A DNA stretch of 64,000 nt from Unio delphinus (GCA_029339505.1 JAQISU010001239.1:6528501-6592500); one strand, 5' to 3'. Positions 1-12,659 are shown, counted from the stretch's first letter. Numbers and translations: made by a program. The notes: a model not told the origin generated them from the sequence alone.

Positions 1-300
1 ATAAATTCACTGTATGTCTTTAAAACTTACTGTTCCTTTGGAGAAAATACATCCATAACATTTTAATAAAGCGAGAAAGTACATCACTGAGTATAATATT
101 AGTTCAAATTATGTTTTTTTTGTTTAAAATAAAAATCTGATTATGCATATATAAACGATGTAAAGTTTAGGTTACTGTCAACGAGTAGAAATTAACCCCA
201 CCAAGGTACAAATATTTGAGAGCACAATAATTAGTATTGCCAGACCTATTGGTTTTCATACTAAGAATTTTTCATATGTAAAACTCGTGTGTTGTTTCAG

Positions 301-1299
301 GGCGGAGACGCAGATACAAATTGTGCAGTAGCCGGTGCACTCTTAGGATGCAAACTTTGCAGACGAGATGCCTTTCCGAAAACTTGGGTTTCAGATTTAG
401 CGAACAGGATGTGGCTTCGGGAACAGATTCAACGGTAATTTATATACTAGGTTTCCTTTTTATCTACATTATCTTTAGGTTTCTGGAATTACATTTTTAT
501 GCAGCGCAGTCCAATACATTTGTTAGTGGAGTTAGAAGTTACGTATATATGAATATTATTTACTTTGGTATTTAATTCAGTATGACCTTTTTATTACGAC
601 ATACACGGATTCAATTAATTCTGCACCAGTACTGATACCCATTGCAAGAATTATTGCATTTAGTACATATACAAGATTTGTGATACATATTACATGGCTT
701 AAGCAGTATTGAACATGAAATTCACAAAATTCTTGAATGATTGCTCTGATTTATATTCAGTTTTAAAGAATCAACTTCATTTAGAAACTTGTTTGTCATG
801 GGACTTCAATGCTTTGCATCAAAGATATTAAAGTGAATAACTTTGCTGAAATTTCTTAGGATGTCATCGGAATCACGTAGACAATCGGAGTGACCTTTCT
901 CTTTCGTTACCTATGTAATGCAGAAGCAATCCAGATTATGCTCTTAAAACAGATCAGTAGGTGTTACAAGGATAAAGTGGTGTATTAACGGTAGACTGAA
1001 AGCACACGTAAATGAAAAACTAGCATTTATGGCAAATGGTAAATGACTATTTATCTACATTTTACTTGTAAATCTATTCCGATTGTTCATGATACATGCA
1101 ATTATGTTCACTTTAGAAATGTTTTTCTTAAAATTCTTATTTAAAAAAAATACATAGGGGCCACATTTAGCGTTTCTTTCTTGCATTGTTACTAAAATAC
1201 TTTTTCTTTATGTTTAGGTACCTCGACATTCATAATCGAATGTATTGTGATGCTCTGAACGATCAAGAAAGCAGGCATAATGTGGGATCTCAATACTGA
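301..1299 (+). CDS. ADP-ribosylglycohydrolase family protein, last two exons (5' part lies outside the window)
   Basis: The two exons are 301-434 and 1218-1299. The first follows a TTTCAG acceptor and ends at a GTAATT donor in phase 2. The second follows TGTTTAG and restores the frame (CG+G, Arg), then reads to TGA at 1297-1299, giving 71 residues. The exon opens with GGDADTN, the C-terminal metal-binding motif of the DraG/ARH fold, followed by CAVAGALLGCKL and PKTWV, as is usual near the end of these enzymes. Family members hydrolyse ADP-ribose from modified residues or O-acetyl-ADP-ribose using two Mg2+ ions; which substrate applies here cannot be told. The motif aspartates are intact and there are no stops, so the gene appears functional. 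An ORF starting at 321 is a shadow frame. The rest of the gene should lie to the left of the window. Confidence 0.85.
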
Positions 1300-3519
1300 C
1301 GGTGTACCATCTGTCTGTATCGTATTTGAAATCGTTTATTTGTGGATAATCTCTTTCAAATTTATATATTTTTTTTATAAAAAAAAATGAGGAGCTGTCT
1401 ATACTTACAAAGATTGTCTCATTTAAACATAATATTGAACAATGAACTTTTTTATGGGCCTATAACTCCAAACTATATACAAATGTAAAGGTACTGAGAT
1501 CTACAAGAAATTGATAAGACATCAAAGGCAAATTTTGAAGATGAAATGTCTCTTTGTCTTTTTATTTTGTTAGCGATGTAATTATTCTAGATACCCGAAC
1601 AAATATTAAAAAATGTGTCATTCCACATTTGTATATTGTACTAGCAGTGTCAAACGTGATTCAATCATTGAATGAATCAAATAACAATAAAAGCAAAATG
1701 AATCCTAACTGTTCCAAATATTTATGTAAATGTCAGACATTTGTTAATGCAATTTATTCATATTTCGTTATATAGTAATGCTTATGAACTAACTATTCCG
1801 AGTTTGATGCAGTTGCATATTTGAGTTCAAACTATGCATTCAAGTTTTGAATCTGTCAAAGCAGTACACTCGGTTTGTCAGCATCTTAGGTTTATAAAAC
1901 GAAATTGAGATGTTCACTATTATTACAGATTATACATATAATTTATTTACAAATGAGCGTGGAACTGTTTACTTGTTTTCTTGTTGCCCAGACATAATTT
2001 ATACCTCATTAAAATTATAGTTGTAAAGGTAGATATGTATATCATCTCAGATAACATAGCTACGAGTGTGTTCATTATATCAAACAACAAATACAGCACA
2101 CATTGAATTAAAGAATATTTAAATTTATTTATAGAGAAGTTGATGAACTGTGTTTGTTATATCGGATGGTTCAACAAATGGAGTAAGTGAATTTCTTGCG
2201 TGATCCTCTGGGACTGAATTCCACATAATACATGGCACTAGTAAATTGCCAAAGGTTCAAAAACACACATTGTTGAGAATGTAGAGATCTTACATATACA
2301 GTTCATACTGCCGTATGTAGTCAGTGATAGCTGCTGATTGCATGAATAATTTGAAAGATTCGTCTAAGCAAGTTATCTTATTTATTATCATTTTATGTAT
2401 TTATTTACGTATTTTAATGTTATTTACCATGTTTAGAATTTTGCATAAATGGGGAAATATGGAATGATAGTTAATAGTGTGAAATATCAATATTTACTGA
2501 ATTTTCCGCCTTGAAATTATATTGGTGCATTACGAGTGCATTATATGTATTAAGTTTACGACAAACACTTCCTTTTACTTATATGCGTGTATTAGTAACC
2601 CATGTACCTGATGAAAAGAAAGATAAAAAACCAACAAGAGAAGAAAGGAAATAAACCAACAATACCTCTTTATATATTTTTCAATTTTGACAGAGAGGTC
2701 ATGTTTAGTGTTCTACAGAAATGTCAGAAAAACCAATATGCACATGGTATTGATTAGCAAAGTTGCATTAACTTCGGAACTACTTATTTCTATTATTTAA
2801 CTTGTTTAATTGTAATTCATTTCATTATGATTAAAGAGAAGAATATATCTTGTTGTATTTTGATTTTCGCTACAAAAAAACAATGGATTCACATTAATTA
2901 AGAAACCAACAAGAACAATACCACAGTAATAAACAAAACAACAAGAACAATTCCAACAACCTTCTATTGCAAGTACTTAATTAAGAGTTGATGTAATTCT
3001 TTCTAGTCAGACATTTTATATGGTTCACCGTTGTGAAAGAAACCTTCAAATAGGACAGCTAGGCTATGAGAGAGTGATTGTTGAATGAATCTTTCAGATG
3101 TTCACTTTCACATAAGTGAATTTAAGACTAAAATACACTTTTGCAGTTTACGATGTTCTGCAAGTAGTCCCAAAATGTACGAGAACATCCATGAAGCTTG
3201 GCACTAAAAATATAATCACGTATATTTAAATGGCATTATTGAATTTCAATGTTAGCAAGCTCTATTACAATATATATAGTAGAATATTGCATTGAAGAAT
3301 TGGAAACAAGATAAAATGTTGTTAACGGCAAGACATATTGAAAGTGATATTATGCTGCCAATTCGGATTGTTTACCTCGTGCGTGCGGAAACCAGCACGA
3401 TCTAATTTGGGCGCATAGCCATGAAATCGGATTGTAACATACTGAGAGTCGGCTCTTATTGCAATCGTATACTGATTAGGCTCATTTTAGTCGAAATCAT
3501 ACAAAGAGGGAGGAAGTAC
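1300..3519. other. AT-rich intergenic stretch
   Basis: No supportable gene is seen. The stretch has short A and T runs and scattered CAACAAGAA-like motifs near 2630-2960. Small ORFs here have no recognisable features. Confidence 0.6.
1686..1691 (+). promoter_or_regulatory. candidate poly(A) signal AATAAA for the ADP-ribosylglycohydrolase gene
   Basis: AATAAA occurs about 390 bases after the TGA. It is the right strand and distance for a 3' UTR, but such hexamers are common in AT-rich DNA, so the assignment is tentative. Confidence 0.25.
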
Positions 3520-6500
3520 AATATTAATAATAATGAGGACTTTGTATAGCCACAAATCGTTAGAAGCTCTAAGCGCTTTACATCATCTATCATGATATGA
3601 CTATACTACAGAGAAACAAAAAACAACACCCATGAAATTGGAAAACATAAAAACATGCTGAAAACATAAGATACGAAACATTATTAGGTCTCTAAGGTTG
3701 TTCCTGCAGTCAAAAATGGTGACTTTTATGGGCACTTTTAAAACAGACCACTGTGTATTTGTGTTTAATTTCAATGGGCAATTCGTTCCACATCGCCGGG
3801 CCCTGGAGTGCTAAAAAATGTTGTACATATGACTTCCCTTACATAGTGGGAACAATGAGAATACGATTGTCAGAAGAGGAGCGTAATGATCTTGCAGGTG
3901 TATAAACATGGGTGAGGCCGGATAGGTATGTTAGAGTGGAGTCAGTCAGTGAAGCGTATCACAGAGGACACATTTTGCGTTTGATTCTGTATCAAATGGA
4001 TAACCATTGTAGGGTACAGATCAATGGTGAAGTGTGCGCTGATTGACGGTACTCTAAAGATGATCCGAGTAGTTGTGTTTGGAACCTTGTCACGTTACTG
4101 GAGTAGATTTTGTGACGAACCAGACAGAATTGAGTTACAATTGTACAGTCTTGAAAGTACTAATGAACACATAATTGTTTTAGTGGCATCAACTGAAAGA
4201 ATGGAACTGATGCGTCTCAGCTGAAGATATGCAGCCTTGCATATGTTCATGACATGTTGGTGCAATGTGAGAGTACTGTCTAGAGTAACACCTAGGTTTC
4301 GTATTGAATGTGCAAATTTAATGTTGGCGTTGCTGATATCTATTGTCTGAGGTAAAGAATGTGAATGAGAAAGTCTTTCTGCTGTGATCAGTCTGGCTTC
4401 AGTTTTGTGATCATTCATCTGCAGCTTGTTACATGTCATCATTGATTTCACATCAGAAATGCACCTTTCTACTCCATGGATGGTAACATCAACCTCAGTT
4501 CGGTGGCTAGACTTGTATATTTCTGTGTCATCAGCAAACAATTGGTGAGATACTGGCTTGATGATCTATAACAATTTAGAGCGGTTGAGTGTATAGAATG
4601 AAGAGAACAGGTCCACGAACAGACCCATGTGGAACACAACAACATATATCAACTGGGCTGGACTGTATTCCATTTGCAGATATAATTTGTGTCCTGTTGA
4701 CTAAGTAAGACTTTAACATCTGTAAGGCTATACTCTGAATGCCAAATTCATGCTGGTGACGGTGGAGTAATATATCATAGTCTATTGTATCAAATGCTGA
4801 AGGAGGGTGAGGACTGGAATCTTTCCACTATCCAAACCAGAGAGAATGTCATTAAATACTTTCAAAAGAGCAGTTTCAGTACTGTGGCAAAGGCGATATG
4901 CAGACTGTACATTGCTAAAAAGACCGTTTTAATTCAAATGAGATACAAGTTGGGTTAGAACAACTTGTTTCTAAGATTTGTTATATGAATGGGAGATTCA
5001 AAACTGGGCGGTTGTTCTTTAAATCATTATGCTCAAGTGTTGGTTTCTTCAGCAGAGGCTCTACGATGGCAGTTTTAAAACATGTTGAGAATTCCCCCGA
5101 CGAAGGAGAGAAATATTAATAACATCAGTTAGTGAAGGCAATATTGGGTCTAAGCACTCAAGCACCAGTGATATCGGACTTCGATCAAGTTTACATGACT
5201 TTGCTGCACTCTTCATCACGATTGTCCGTACAAAATCAATAGAGACAGGCTTAAATACTCTTAATGGTTGTCGCTGAAATTCTGCATCATAACTGAATGG
5301 TGACGGGTCAGTTGAAATGTGTTGTCAAGCGAATCTCTAATGGTTTGTACTTTGTCACAGAAAGTGTCCAAATAGGCCCGTAAGGTTTAATGGAGGGAAG
5401 GTAGTTGGAGCTGGCGTACATTTGTTCCTTTACATTAGTTTGTTGGTTATCTCGAAGACCTCTTTGCAGCTGGAACTCTCCGTGATCTTAGTACTGTAGT
5501 GGGATCATTTTGCTAAATGGACTATGTTAGTGATGTTCTTCTTAGCGGCTTCATATATTTATTTTTGAATAGTGAGTCTGGTGGAAATCCAGTGCGAAGC
5601 TGCTCCCTAACAATGCTAAACCATGGAGAACACCTTTTTATTGATACTCCAAATCTGGTGTTTGGGGCATCTTTTTCAAGCAATGAACACAGGCAGTTAT
5701 CGAGTATTTCTGCTGTATGATGTAAATTGTTAGTTTTTCTTGGATGTCATGCATTAATTTGGTTCTATTTATCATACGGAGGCTTCTCTTAGTAGCAAAT
5801 AAAGGTCGAGGGTTAGGGACTGATTCGTCGATCTGGCATATATTGCAGAGGTGATCTGATGCAAGTTCGTGGGATTGCTGAATATTATCATCAGGTATAT
5901 AAAGAAACCAGACTAATATGTAACCAAGTTTATGAGTGGGTGGGTTAAATGACTCTTTAAGATCGAAAACATGAATGGAATCTAGGTGTTTTGACGTGTA
6001 TCGGTTTTCAGGACAGTCAAAGTGAAAGTTGAAATCTCAGAGAATAATTAGATTGCCACCTATCGAATTTCCATAACCCAGAAGATTCGGAAACTGCTCC
6101 AAAAGGTGATATTCAGTCAGCTTGTTTTTTCTACTAGGAAGAGGGCGGTAGAGACAGAAAAAATGGACTGGCCTTTTTTTCCAGTGTGAGTGTTGTTTGG
6201 ACTGGTTCAAAACGATGTGTGGCAGAAATTGAAGGTTTTGTTGTACTTAAGGCATTTGATCATGGAATTCTTTGTGATGACAGCAATTCCACCTCCGCGA
6301 GAATTGTGGGGGAATGGCTTGAGGACGTAATAGGTCGGTGTTAAATCCGGGGACTCGGGATCATCGCCTGATGCTTTCATTCATGTTTATGTCAGGAGGA
6401 AGACGTCAATATTCTAGTCGTTGATAAAATTAAATATTTCGGTGTGCTTTTCATGTGATCTTATTGATTGAGCGTTGAATAATGCACTACGTAATGGTAT

Positions 6501-6750
6501 ATCTAGGACAGTTGTCACACCGGTTGAGGATTTAAGATGAATTTGAAGCAGGTTATCAAACTTTACAGCCGAATTTTTAAATTGTTTATCTGATACGAAA
6601 TAAAAGGAGATAACTTCGTGTTCTACGCCGGCCAGCTTTAAAACAACGTTTTCTTTGTCGCTTCCGTTTACATATAGGTAGTGATGAATGTATCCGAGTT
6701 CGTTTAATTTTGTGCCCAATCTAGTATGAATGGCCAAGGTGTGGTCATTT
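3520..6750 (-). mobile_element. degraded CR1/L2-like (Jockey superfamily) LINE
   Basis: Read on the minus strand, the apurinic endonuclease starts near 6480 (SALFNAQSIRSHEK, then NFIND and IDVFLLT across a frame break). GGGIAVITK follows at about 6290. The reverse transcriptase is broken until 4541, where FADDTEIYKS gives the catalytic FADD motif. NLGVTLDSTLTLHQH and LVLSRLYNCNS follow, as is typical of CR1/L2/Rex-type elements. The 3' end near 3520-3600 reads AAGCGCTTAGAG followed by an (ATT)-type tail, a usual end for this group. Many stops and frameshifts make it a dead copy. The 5' limit is uncertain: a leader may reach about 7000, where it abuts the Ty3-type element. Clade assignment is by eye only. 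Confidence 0.8.
4095..4541 (-). pseudogene. reverse transcriptase C-terminal half of the CR1/L2-like LINE
   Basis: This 148-codon open stretch is the longest intact part of the LINE. It opens at the FADD box (motif C of the RT palm), and continues through the thumb region with NKLQMNDHKTE, RNLGVTLDS and AAYLQLRRISS. It is a remnant of a longer ORF2, not a separate gene. The + strand ORF at 4024-4224 is its shadow. Confidence 0.8.
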
Positions 6751-7500
6751 AATACATTTAATGAGGGTGCATCATAGAGTAAGCGGGTTTACTGGCGATC
6801 ACGTGATGGCAGTTTTTTAAAACAAATGACGTGTTGACTCTGGAACAAAACAGCTGATAAAAATTATAATTGTACTCGTTTCCAAAACAAGGAGATGAAT
6901 TAACACATTCGAACTGAATAGCCAATGCATGATGAAACACATTAATGCAAACGAAGAACGACAACAAGCAGCACGAACACGGAAGAGCCTTCATCAAGCA
7001 GTTAAACGTATGGCAGGCATCTTTCAATCGCAGTGATTTTTTTCTGATTAATACCATAGGTAAGAATAAGGAGAGTTTGCGGTTTTAATCACTCTCAGCT
7101 CTATCATTTCGCCTACTTCCTCATCGATGTTCTTCCTTGCATTAAAAGGTATTGGATATCTCTTAATTGTGATTGGCTCAGAGATATTTAAAAATTTATC
7201 TCGTGTGTTATTAATCCAGTATTACGTGGTCTATATGTAAGTACGTCTGGGTACTTACTCAAAATTTGCCTGACCTGTCGACGTTGACCTTCGGAAAATT
7301 CTGGGCACACTCTGATCATATATATTACCTCTTTTTCCTACAACCATAGGGTACCCAAGGGGGGTTTCTGTGTTGGGTGTTTAATTGCGGTTCATAACTC
7401 GACTAGTCTTCTATGACCGCAATGCAACGTTCAAGGTTCAAAACTCCCTTTTCAACAGGTCTCTCCACGTATCGCTTAAACATATTGGCATGAATTTTTC

Positions 7501-7836
7501 TCAACCTAACTTCCATGTCGATTCGTAGTACATTTCACCCATGACCTGTTTAACCTCATATGGTTGTTTCCACTGGACCAATAATTTATTTATACTAGTA
7601 GGAAGTAGCACTAACACTCGATCACCCACGCTGAGTTTCCTTCTTGAGTTACCTGGTTGTAATCGTTCGCGTACTTGCGACCAGTCCTGTGCCATCCGAC
7701 ACGTGTTTTCTAATCTATCGCATAAGTTAACGACGTATTGGTAGGGATTACACTTCTCCGTCCGCGACATCACCCGACCATAGTTCGCGCAGAATACGCA
7801 TTTGACCACAAATGTTCCTACCGTATAGCATTTCAA
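7501..7836 (-). pseudogene. integrase C-terminal domain fragment of the Gmr1-like element
   Basis: This open piece carries the LSVGDRVLVLLPTSINKLLV stretch and WKQPYEV, equivalent to the GPY/F module of Ty3-type integrases. It continues the frame pieces at 7748-7933 (ending in ILRELW) and 8180-8386. The antisense ORF at 7541-7744 is a shadow. Confidence 0.8.
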
Positions 7837-8179
7837 ACGCCGAGAATTCCAAGCTCTCGTTCTGTAATTCGCGATACGTGAACAATATCGTGTTTACGTA
7901 CCGGTCCCAATCTCGCGGTTTCTCCGCGCTCATCCAATTAGCGTTTTTTCAACGTCCTGTTAATTCTCTCTACCAATCCATTACACATGAAGGGATACGG
8001 TGTGGGGCGCAACTGCCTAAATGATTAAAGCGAACTAATTGATGTCAAAAGTTCTGCGGTAAACTGGGCCCACAATCTGAAATATATCTTGGGTACCCAT
8101 ACCTGTGTAGTCTTGGCAAAACGATCAGTTTCAATTGATGGTAAAGCTATGGCTTCTGTGTATCTAGTGGAATAATGTA

Positions 8180-8386
8180 CTAGAGTAAGGATATGTCGTT
8201 TTTCCGATCTCTAATTGGAAACATGGGTCCCGCATTATCGCCAGCTACCCTTTTAAATGCGGTATCCATCGGAGCCATTTTACCTAATGGCACTCTAGTA
8301 TTCCTTCCCTTCGACATAGTCTTCTGGCAAACGTCGCACGATATATTGAATCGTGCTACTTCACTATTTACGCCAGACCAATACAA
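8180..8386 (-). pseudogene. integrase zinc-finger/core junction of the Gmr1-like element
   Basis: The piece begins YWSGVNSEVARF, contains the CDVCQ half of the HHCC zinc finger and the first catalytic aspartate region (RVAGDNAGP, where VD.VGP would be usual). The second catalytic aspartate region downstream (reading LWAQFTAELL) has lost the expected Asp. The integrase is therefore inactive. Confidence 0.75.
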
Positions 8387-9070
8387 CTCCGCTAATACTC
8401 TAACGGACCTGCCATAATGAACTCGTGTGCCACTATCAGTACATATGGCCTGAATTTCTGAGGGCCAACCAGTTGAAAATACTTTCTACCGTCCAACTTG
8501 GTAAATTCTCTATCCATTAAATCTTTGGTACGTAAGAATATTGAGCTCTCAGCCCTTACAATGTTTCGAGGTACCAGGCACGATCCTCTCTCCGGTCGCA
8601 CTCAAGAACGTCTCATGTCTTTGCTCACGTGTAAATACATCGCACAAGATATCATTCACGGCATCCGGAACTTTCAACTTACGAAGAGGAATTGTATCCG
8701 ACTGCGCCTTCGACATAGTTTCGACCGCTTGTTCAATGGGAAACCAGAAGTCAGAGTTTTTGAAGTCTGGATTCCTCTACATTTCCGATAGTTATGTCGT
8801 TCGTCGCTTTTCAAACATATTGCTTTCACAGTTTTCGTCAGAAAAGGCGTAACGATTTCTATTTTCGCGACGGGAATGCAATTAATAGTTTGATCTAATA
8901 AAATGCACAGGGATTTCTATCCAAGCATTTTGTGAATCCTAACGTGACTCCGCTTTACTACGACTCCCGTGCACCCAAAGTCGCGTAAGACCGTGACTTC
9001 TTGTACGTTGACGATACCAGTAGTAGTCAGTACCCTCGCCTCGGGATAAACACCAACTAAATAGCACGCC

Positions 9071-9370
9071 TTTGCTCACGAGTAAATTCGTAAATTGAAT
9101 GTTTTGGAACTAGTGACTGATATCTCGCGCAATGACGCGTCCTGGAGAGCGACCTATCTGCACACGCACAGAGGACTCTATCGCAGAATTTAAACAGTAG
9201 ATTTTGCATTAAATGATTAACTCAAAGACAATGTGTGAAAGATGACAATTTATGAACTTAATTAGTAAAGACAAATATATGATGTAAAACTACAACGATT
9301 CTCACATGCTCTCAACATACAATTGATCCAATCACTCTATAAAAACATTCAAACATTGAACAAAATACAA

Positions 9371-9451
<81 letters not shown>

Positions 9452-10230
9452 GATATACAGATTCAAGAAACCTCAGTTTCAAATAAATGTATACACTAAG
9501 ATATTCATATAATTTTACGTATAGACTAGGATTGAGATTCATGCAATCTCAAGTTAGCAAATACATTTCAAATCTTCTGCACTGTAAGTAAGATTCACAA
9601 ATCTACTAGAATTCAACTAAGATTCAAAACAATCTCATGTTAATACAAATGTACCGATTGAGACAACAATTGGACCAAACATACGCTTCTTGAACCTTGT
9701 GCAGTCGCACAATTCATACACCGATAAACCGCACAGTTTCACCACGTGCCTTGGGTTGGCCCATTACTTGTATCAGCCGCTCGCACCCATCATGGATCCA
9801 CCACATGTACAGTCAGTTATAAATATACACAAGTACAGACAGCATACAGCACCCTTGTGTCAGCTACGTCTGCAGTCGTGGCTCCACCACATGTACAGGC
9901 ATACGTACATACATATAGACAGCTCTACGCTTCGGCTAAACACATCAACCTAAACTCGTCGGCTACACTCGTTACACTCGTTAGCTCGTTAACTCGTTAG
10001 CCTCGATACACCTGTTAGCTACACTAAAACCAAACTGGCAATAATAGTGAGTTCTGGAAGATGCTAATACATTAAACTATTAACAGAAACTTGAAATTCA
10101 CAGTTCACAACGTTTCAAATCTACGTTGTAATAAATGAATGATTATACGATATGACAATACAAACTCAATAAACTTCGCATATCAAATAAAATATAAATG
10201 TAACACTCACCCCTATGGTTATAGAATGTT
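9071..10230. other. sequence between pol and gag of the Gmr1-like element, probably a later insertion
   Basis: The stretch contains a (TA)n array, many CAATCTC/AGATTCA motifs (9470-9660) and two near-copies of CCACCACATGTACAG about 95 bases apart (9798 and 9887). It ends in a run of short CTCGTTA-type repeats (9955-10,000). No coding region is recognised. It separates gag from protease by more than expected, so an inserted element is likely, but I could not define its ends. Confidence 0.4.
9375..9449. repeat. (TA)n microsatellite
   Basis: About 75 bases of uninterrupted TA dinucleotides, inside the Gmr1-like region. The YIYI-type minus ORF spanning it is an artefact. Confidence 0.95.
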
Positions 10231-10349
10231 ACGTGAAACGTGCTCTCCTCGACCGGATCCTAAGCGACCAGTGTGTCGGTTATACCTAGATTGATAAGAC
10301 AGTGAGTAATAGTCAGGGTATAATATCCGTGCATATCGTGATTATAATA

Positions 10350-10914
10350 TCGCTCGTCGCACGTAATTTCGGGCGAGACATATGTTGGTTCCGTCGCTTG
10401 TCTAGAAAAAACACCTGTTCATCCTAGTTAACGTTGTACGCATGCACAGCGGAAAATAGTCAAACACTTCTCAGTCATAACAAAAGTTTTTTTCCTTCTA
10501 ATTATATGACAGACTATACGTTATTCGCGTTATTAGATACCATATTATCACGTGGAAAATCATCGTGCTTACCGCCTCCTGACCATGCTCTGCTTTCGAT
10601 AGCAACCGCGACTCTGTTTGGACAAACCCCTTTCGGAGCTTCGGCAAAATGGTCTGCCTGGTTAGATATATATGAGATATTATTTTTAAGTACCTTTAAC
10701 TCATGAATAAATACAAGTCCTTACAACAAGTGCGTAACATTTGGTCCCTCAGTACAAAATCGGTAAGGCCCTCGAATGTATTTTGTATCTTGCCCCATTC
10801 AACCCACAGCTAAAACTGATTTCCCGTCGTACAGATGAACCGGGGAATGTCTTGCTTTGTCAACTCGTATCTCTTAAGGAGTGCCTCTTTAAGATGGCAA
10901 TGTTCAATGAGGCG
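10350..10914 (-). pseudogene. gag of the Gmr1-like element with SCAN-like capsid region and possible zinc knuckle
   Basis: On the minus strand from 10,914 the frame reads EHCHLKEALLKRYELT, then NTFEGLTDFVLRDQMLRTCC, KDLYLF and TRQTILPKLRKGF. This pattern (LLxRY, ..F..L..FVLRDQ.L..C.KDL..F) matches the SCAN-type C-terminal capsid domain, which is known to descend from Gmr1-like Gag. Two in-frame stops break it. Further on, near 10,430-10,390, a degraded CCHC-like knuckle may be read (CF....DGTNICLARN). It lies upstream of the protease at 9.0 kb on the same strand, as gag should. Confidence 0.65.
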
Positions 10915-10919
10915 TTTAC

Positions 10920-11410
10920 ATATATTGTAAAATATCTGGAATTTAATATTAGAAATATCTAGTTACTTGTGTGTTCCAACGCATAAACAAGCAAAATTGT
11001 CTTGCTTGTGTTATCGAAATATTTATCAAAACGTGTCATAGATAATGTGCTTATTCTTTTCGCCTTCCATGGGAATGGCGATATTAATATGAAACTGTCT
11101 TGTAGATTGCATCATAAAAGTTTTAAATGATTAACAACTAAATACTAGTTCATTCCAGGAACTGGCGCTTTACCCAGTTGAAAACAAATGAGAAGGAATT
11201 CATGAAAATTATGCTTCTTGCCTCCTCCTTTCATTCAGTGTGCTGCGTAATATTGACTTAACCATAATTTCATAGATTAAAGATTATAGAAACGAGAAGG
11301 ATTTATCAACAAGATCAATTTCATTCAATTTCCTGATATTCAACGTTTAGAACTATTCTCTTTGCATAAACGAAGCAAGAAGTGGTCTTTTGTTTCACCC
11401 TCAAATCATT
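10920..11410. other. AT-rich spacer between the gag remnant and the left duplication copy
   Basis: Nothing recognisable is seen. It may include the 5' LTR or leader of the Gmr1-like element, but no LTR pair could be found by eye. Confidence 0.4.
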
Positions 11411-12584
11411 TAAATCTGGTTTTTCTGAATAGTTTATTATCATGTATCCCTAATATAAGTAATGTCTGCCCCATTTCATCAGCCACGAACTATACATTAT
11501 AAAATTTGACACTGCCGAAAAAGAACATAAATGCTAACATGTCATTACAATTATCGTGTTAAGAAGGGTATTGATAACAATATTATCAAAATGTACGGAA
11601 TGGTTTTCTTGCTTCGGAACATTTCATGGAGCTACTACTGTAAAATCAGAATTCAGTTTACAATACGGCCGTCTTTGAGGTCAAAATAACCCGTTTCCAC
11701 AAGCATCATGTAGCAAGCTCTATATTTTTCACTATTTATTTGTTGTTGTAAAAACACTCTTTGAATTCATTCTAGCGGTCAGAATTTGAATTCGACGATT
11801 CGCAAAGTGGCTGCTATAGGTATATTTGGCAGTCAGTTTGGTGTCATTTACATTTATATTTATGATATTTACATATTTCAGTAAACCTTACATTGAAATG
11901 ATAAAGGCTATGTTTGGGAGAATTTGAGAGATTAAGCAACTGAAAAAGACGGTTGGCATTTTGTGAGGAGAGATCAGTACTGTTTTCAGTGAGAATAAAT
12001 ATCATCTCTTGAAAAGTGTTCTTCCACAAAACATGTATACAAAACGTTCAGTTCCATAGTAGTAATAACTTGGCTTTTAAGTTGGAGTCTGTTGATGAAA
12101 TGTTACACGTCCCATCTGCGTCATGTTTATTTAGAATCAACTAGCTATGAAGATACTGCATACGATGATACGTATATCAGAGAAAATCAAATGTAGATGG
12201 AAGAATATATATTGGTATTGAATCCTAATATTAGTGTCGCTGTAATTTCTTTTATACTTGCATGTCAAATATAAACTGGGTGTCAATTGTGACTGTTGTT
12301 TTCCTATTTGAGTGAAATTCAAAACACCATGACATATCGGCTTAAAAAGTATTAACACATATTCAGCTTCAAGGAATAACCAGGTACGACGAAAAGCGTT
12401 GATTCTTTGTCTGTCTTACCAAATTGCAACGAAAATGTATTTTAATCTATATAAAGACCATTATAACACAATCCGTAACTTCCATTCTTAACATATAACA
12501 TCACCCTGTTCCTTACCTTCTGAGGGTTAAAATGCAAGCAATTAAATCATGGTCAGGAGATAAAATGAATGTCCTAATGACCGA

Positions 12585-12659
12585 GAAATGACTTTCCACG
12601 AAGGCTAAATTTAGTGATGAGTGGTACATACGGTTAAGGACAATCAATTTACAGGAATT
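12585..12659 (+). repeat. internal direct repeat of the duplicated block, unit A
   Basis: The unit begins GAAATGACTTTCCACGAAGG and ends AATTTACAGGAAT. It is a diverged match to 14,507-14,581. The same pair exists in the right copy (55,043-55,116 and 56,917-56,990), so the internal repeat is older than the large duplication. Confidence 0.75.

Larger units (their letters stand above)
7040..9070 (-). mobile_element. pol of a Gmr1-like Ty3 retrotransposon: protease, integrase, then reverse transcriptase start
   Basis: Order on the minus strand: a protease with LRDFGCTGVVVKRSHV near 8995 (DTG changed to DFG); a linker with AVETMSKAQSDTIPLR (about 8740); the integrase zinc region with VAHEF and CDVCQ (8600-8330); the integrase core with VPLGKMAPMDTAFKRVAGD (8330-8240) and NGLVERINRTLK (about 7970); and the C-terminal domain with VGDRVLVLLPTSINKLL and WKQPYEV (7700-7550), a GPY-type motif. 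Next comes HANMFKRYVER at about 7470, then PEFSEGQRRQ, KYPDVLTYRP and TIKRYPIPFNARKNIDEE, SPYS (7310-7070), which is the N-terminus of reverse transcriptase. RT therefore follows IN, the order known for Gmr1-type elements. The copy is broken by several frameshifts and stops and is cut off in RT, beside the LINE. Confidence 0.8.

Noticed and set aside
6758..7057. 99-codon minus ORF as a separate gene
   Set aside because: It starts within the RT remnant of the Ty3-type element and runs into the LINE leader, so it is a chance fusion across a junction.
7541..7744. + strand ORFs over 7.5-8.9 kb
   Set aside because: They are antisense shadows of the integrase, whose minus-strand motifs are clear.
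11844..12029. 61-codon ORF conserved between the two duplication copies (also at 54,303)
   Set aside because: Conservation follows from the recent duplication. Changes are not biased to silent sites and no start or splice context is present.
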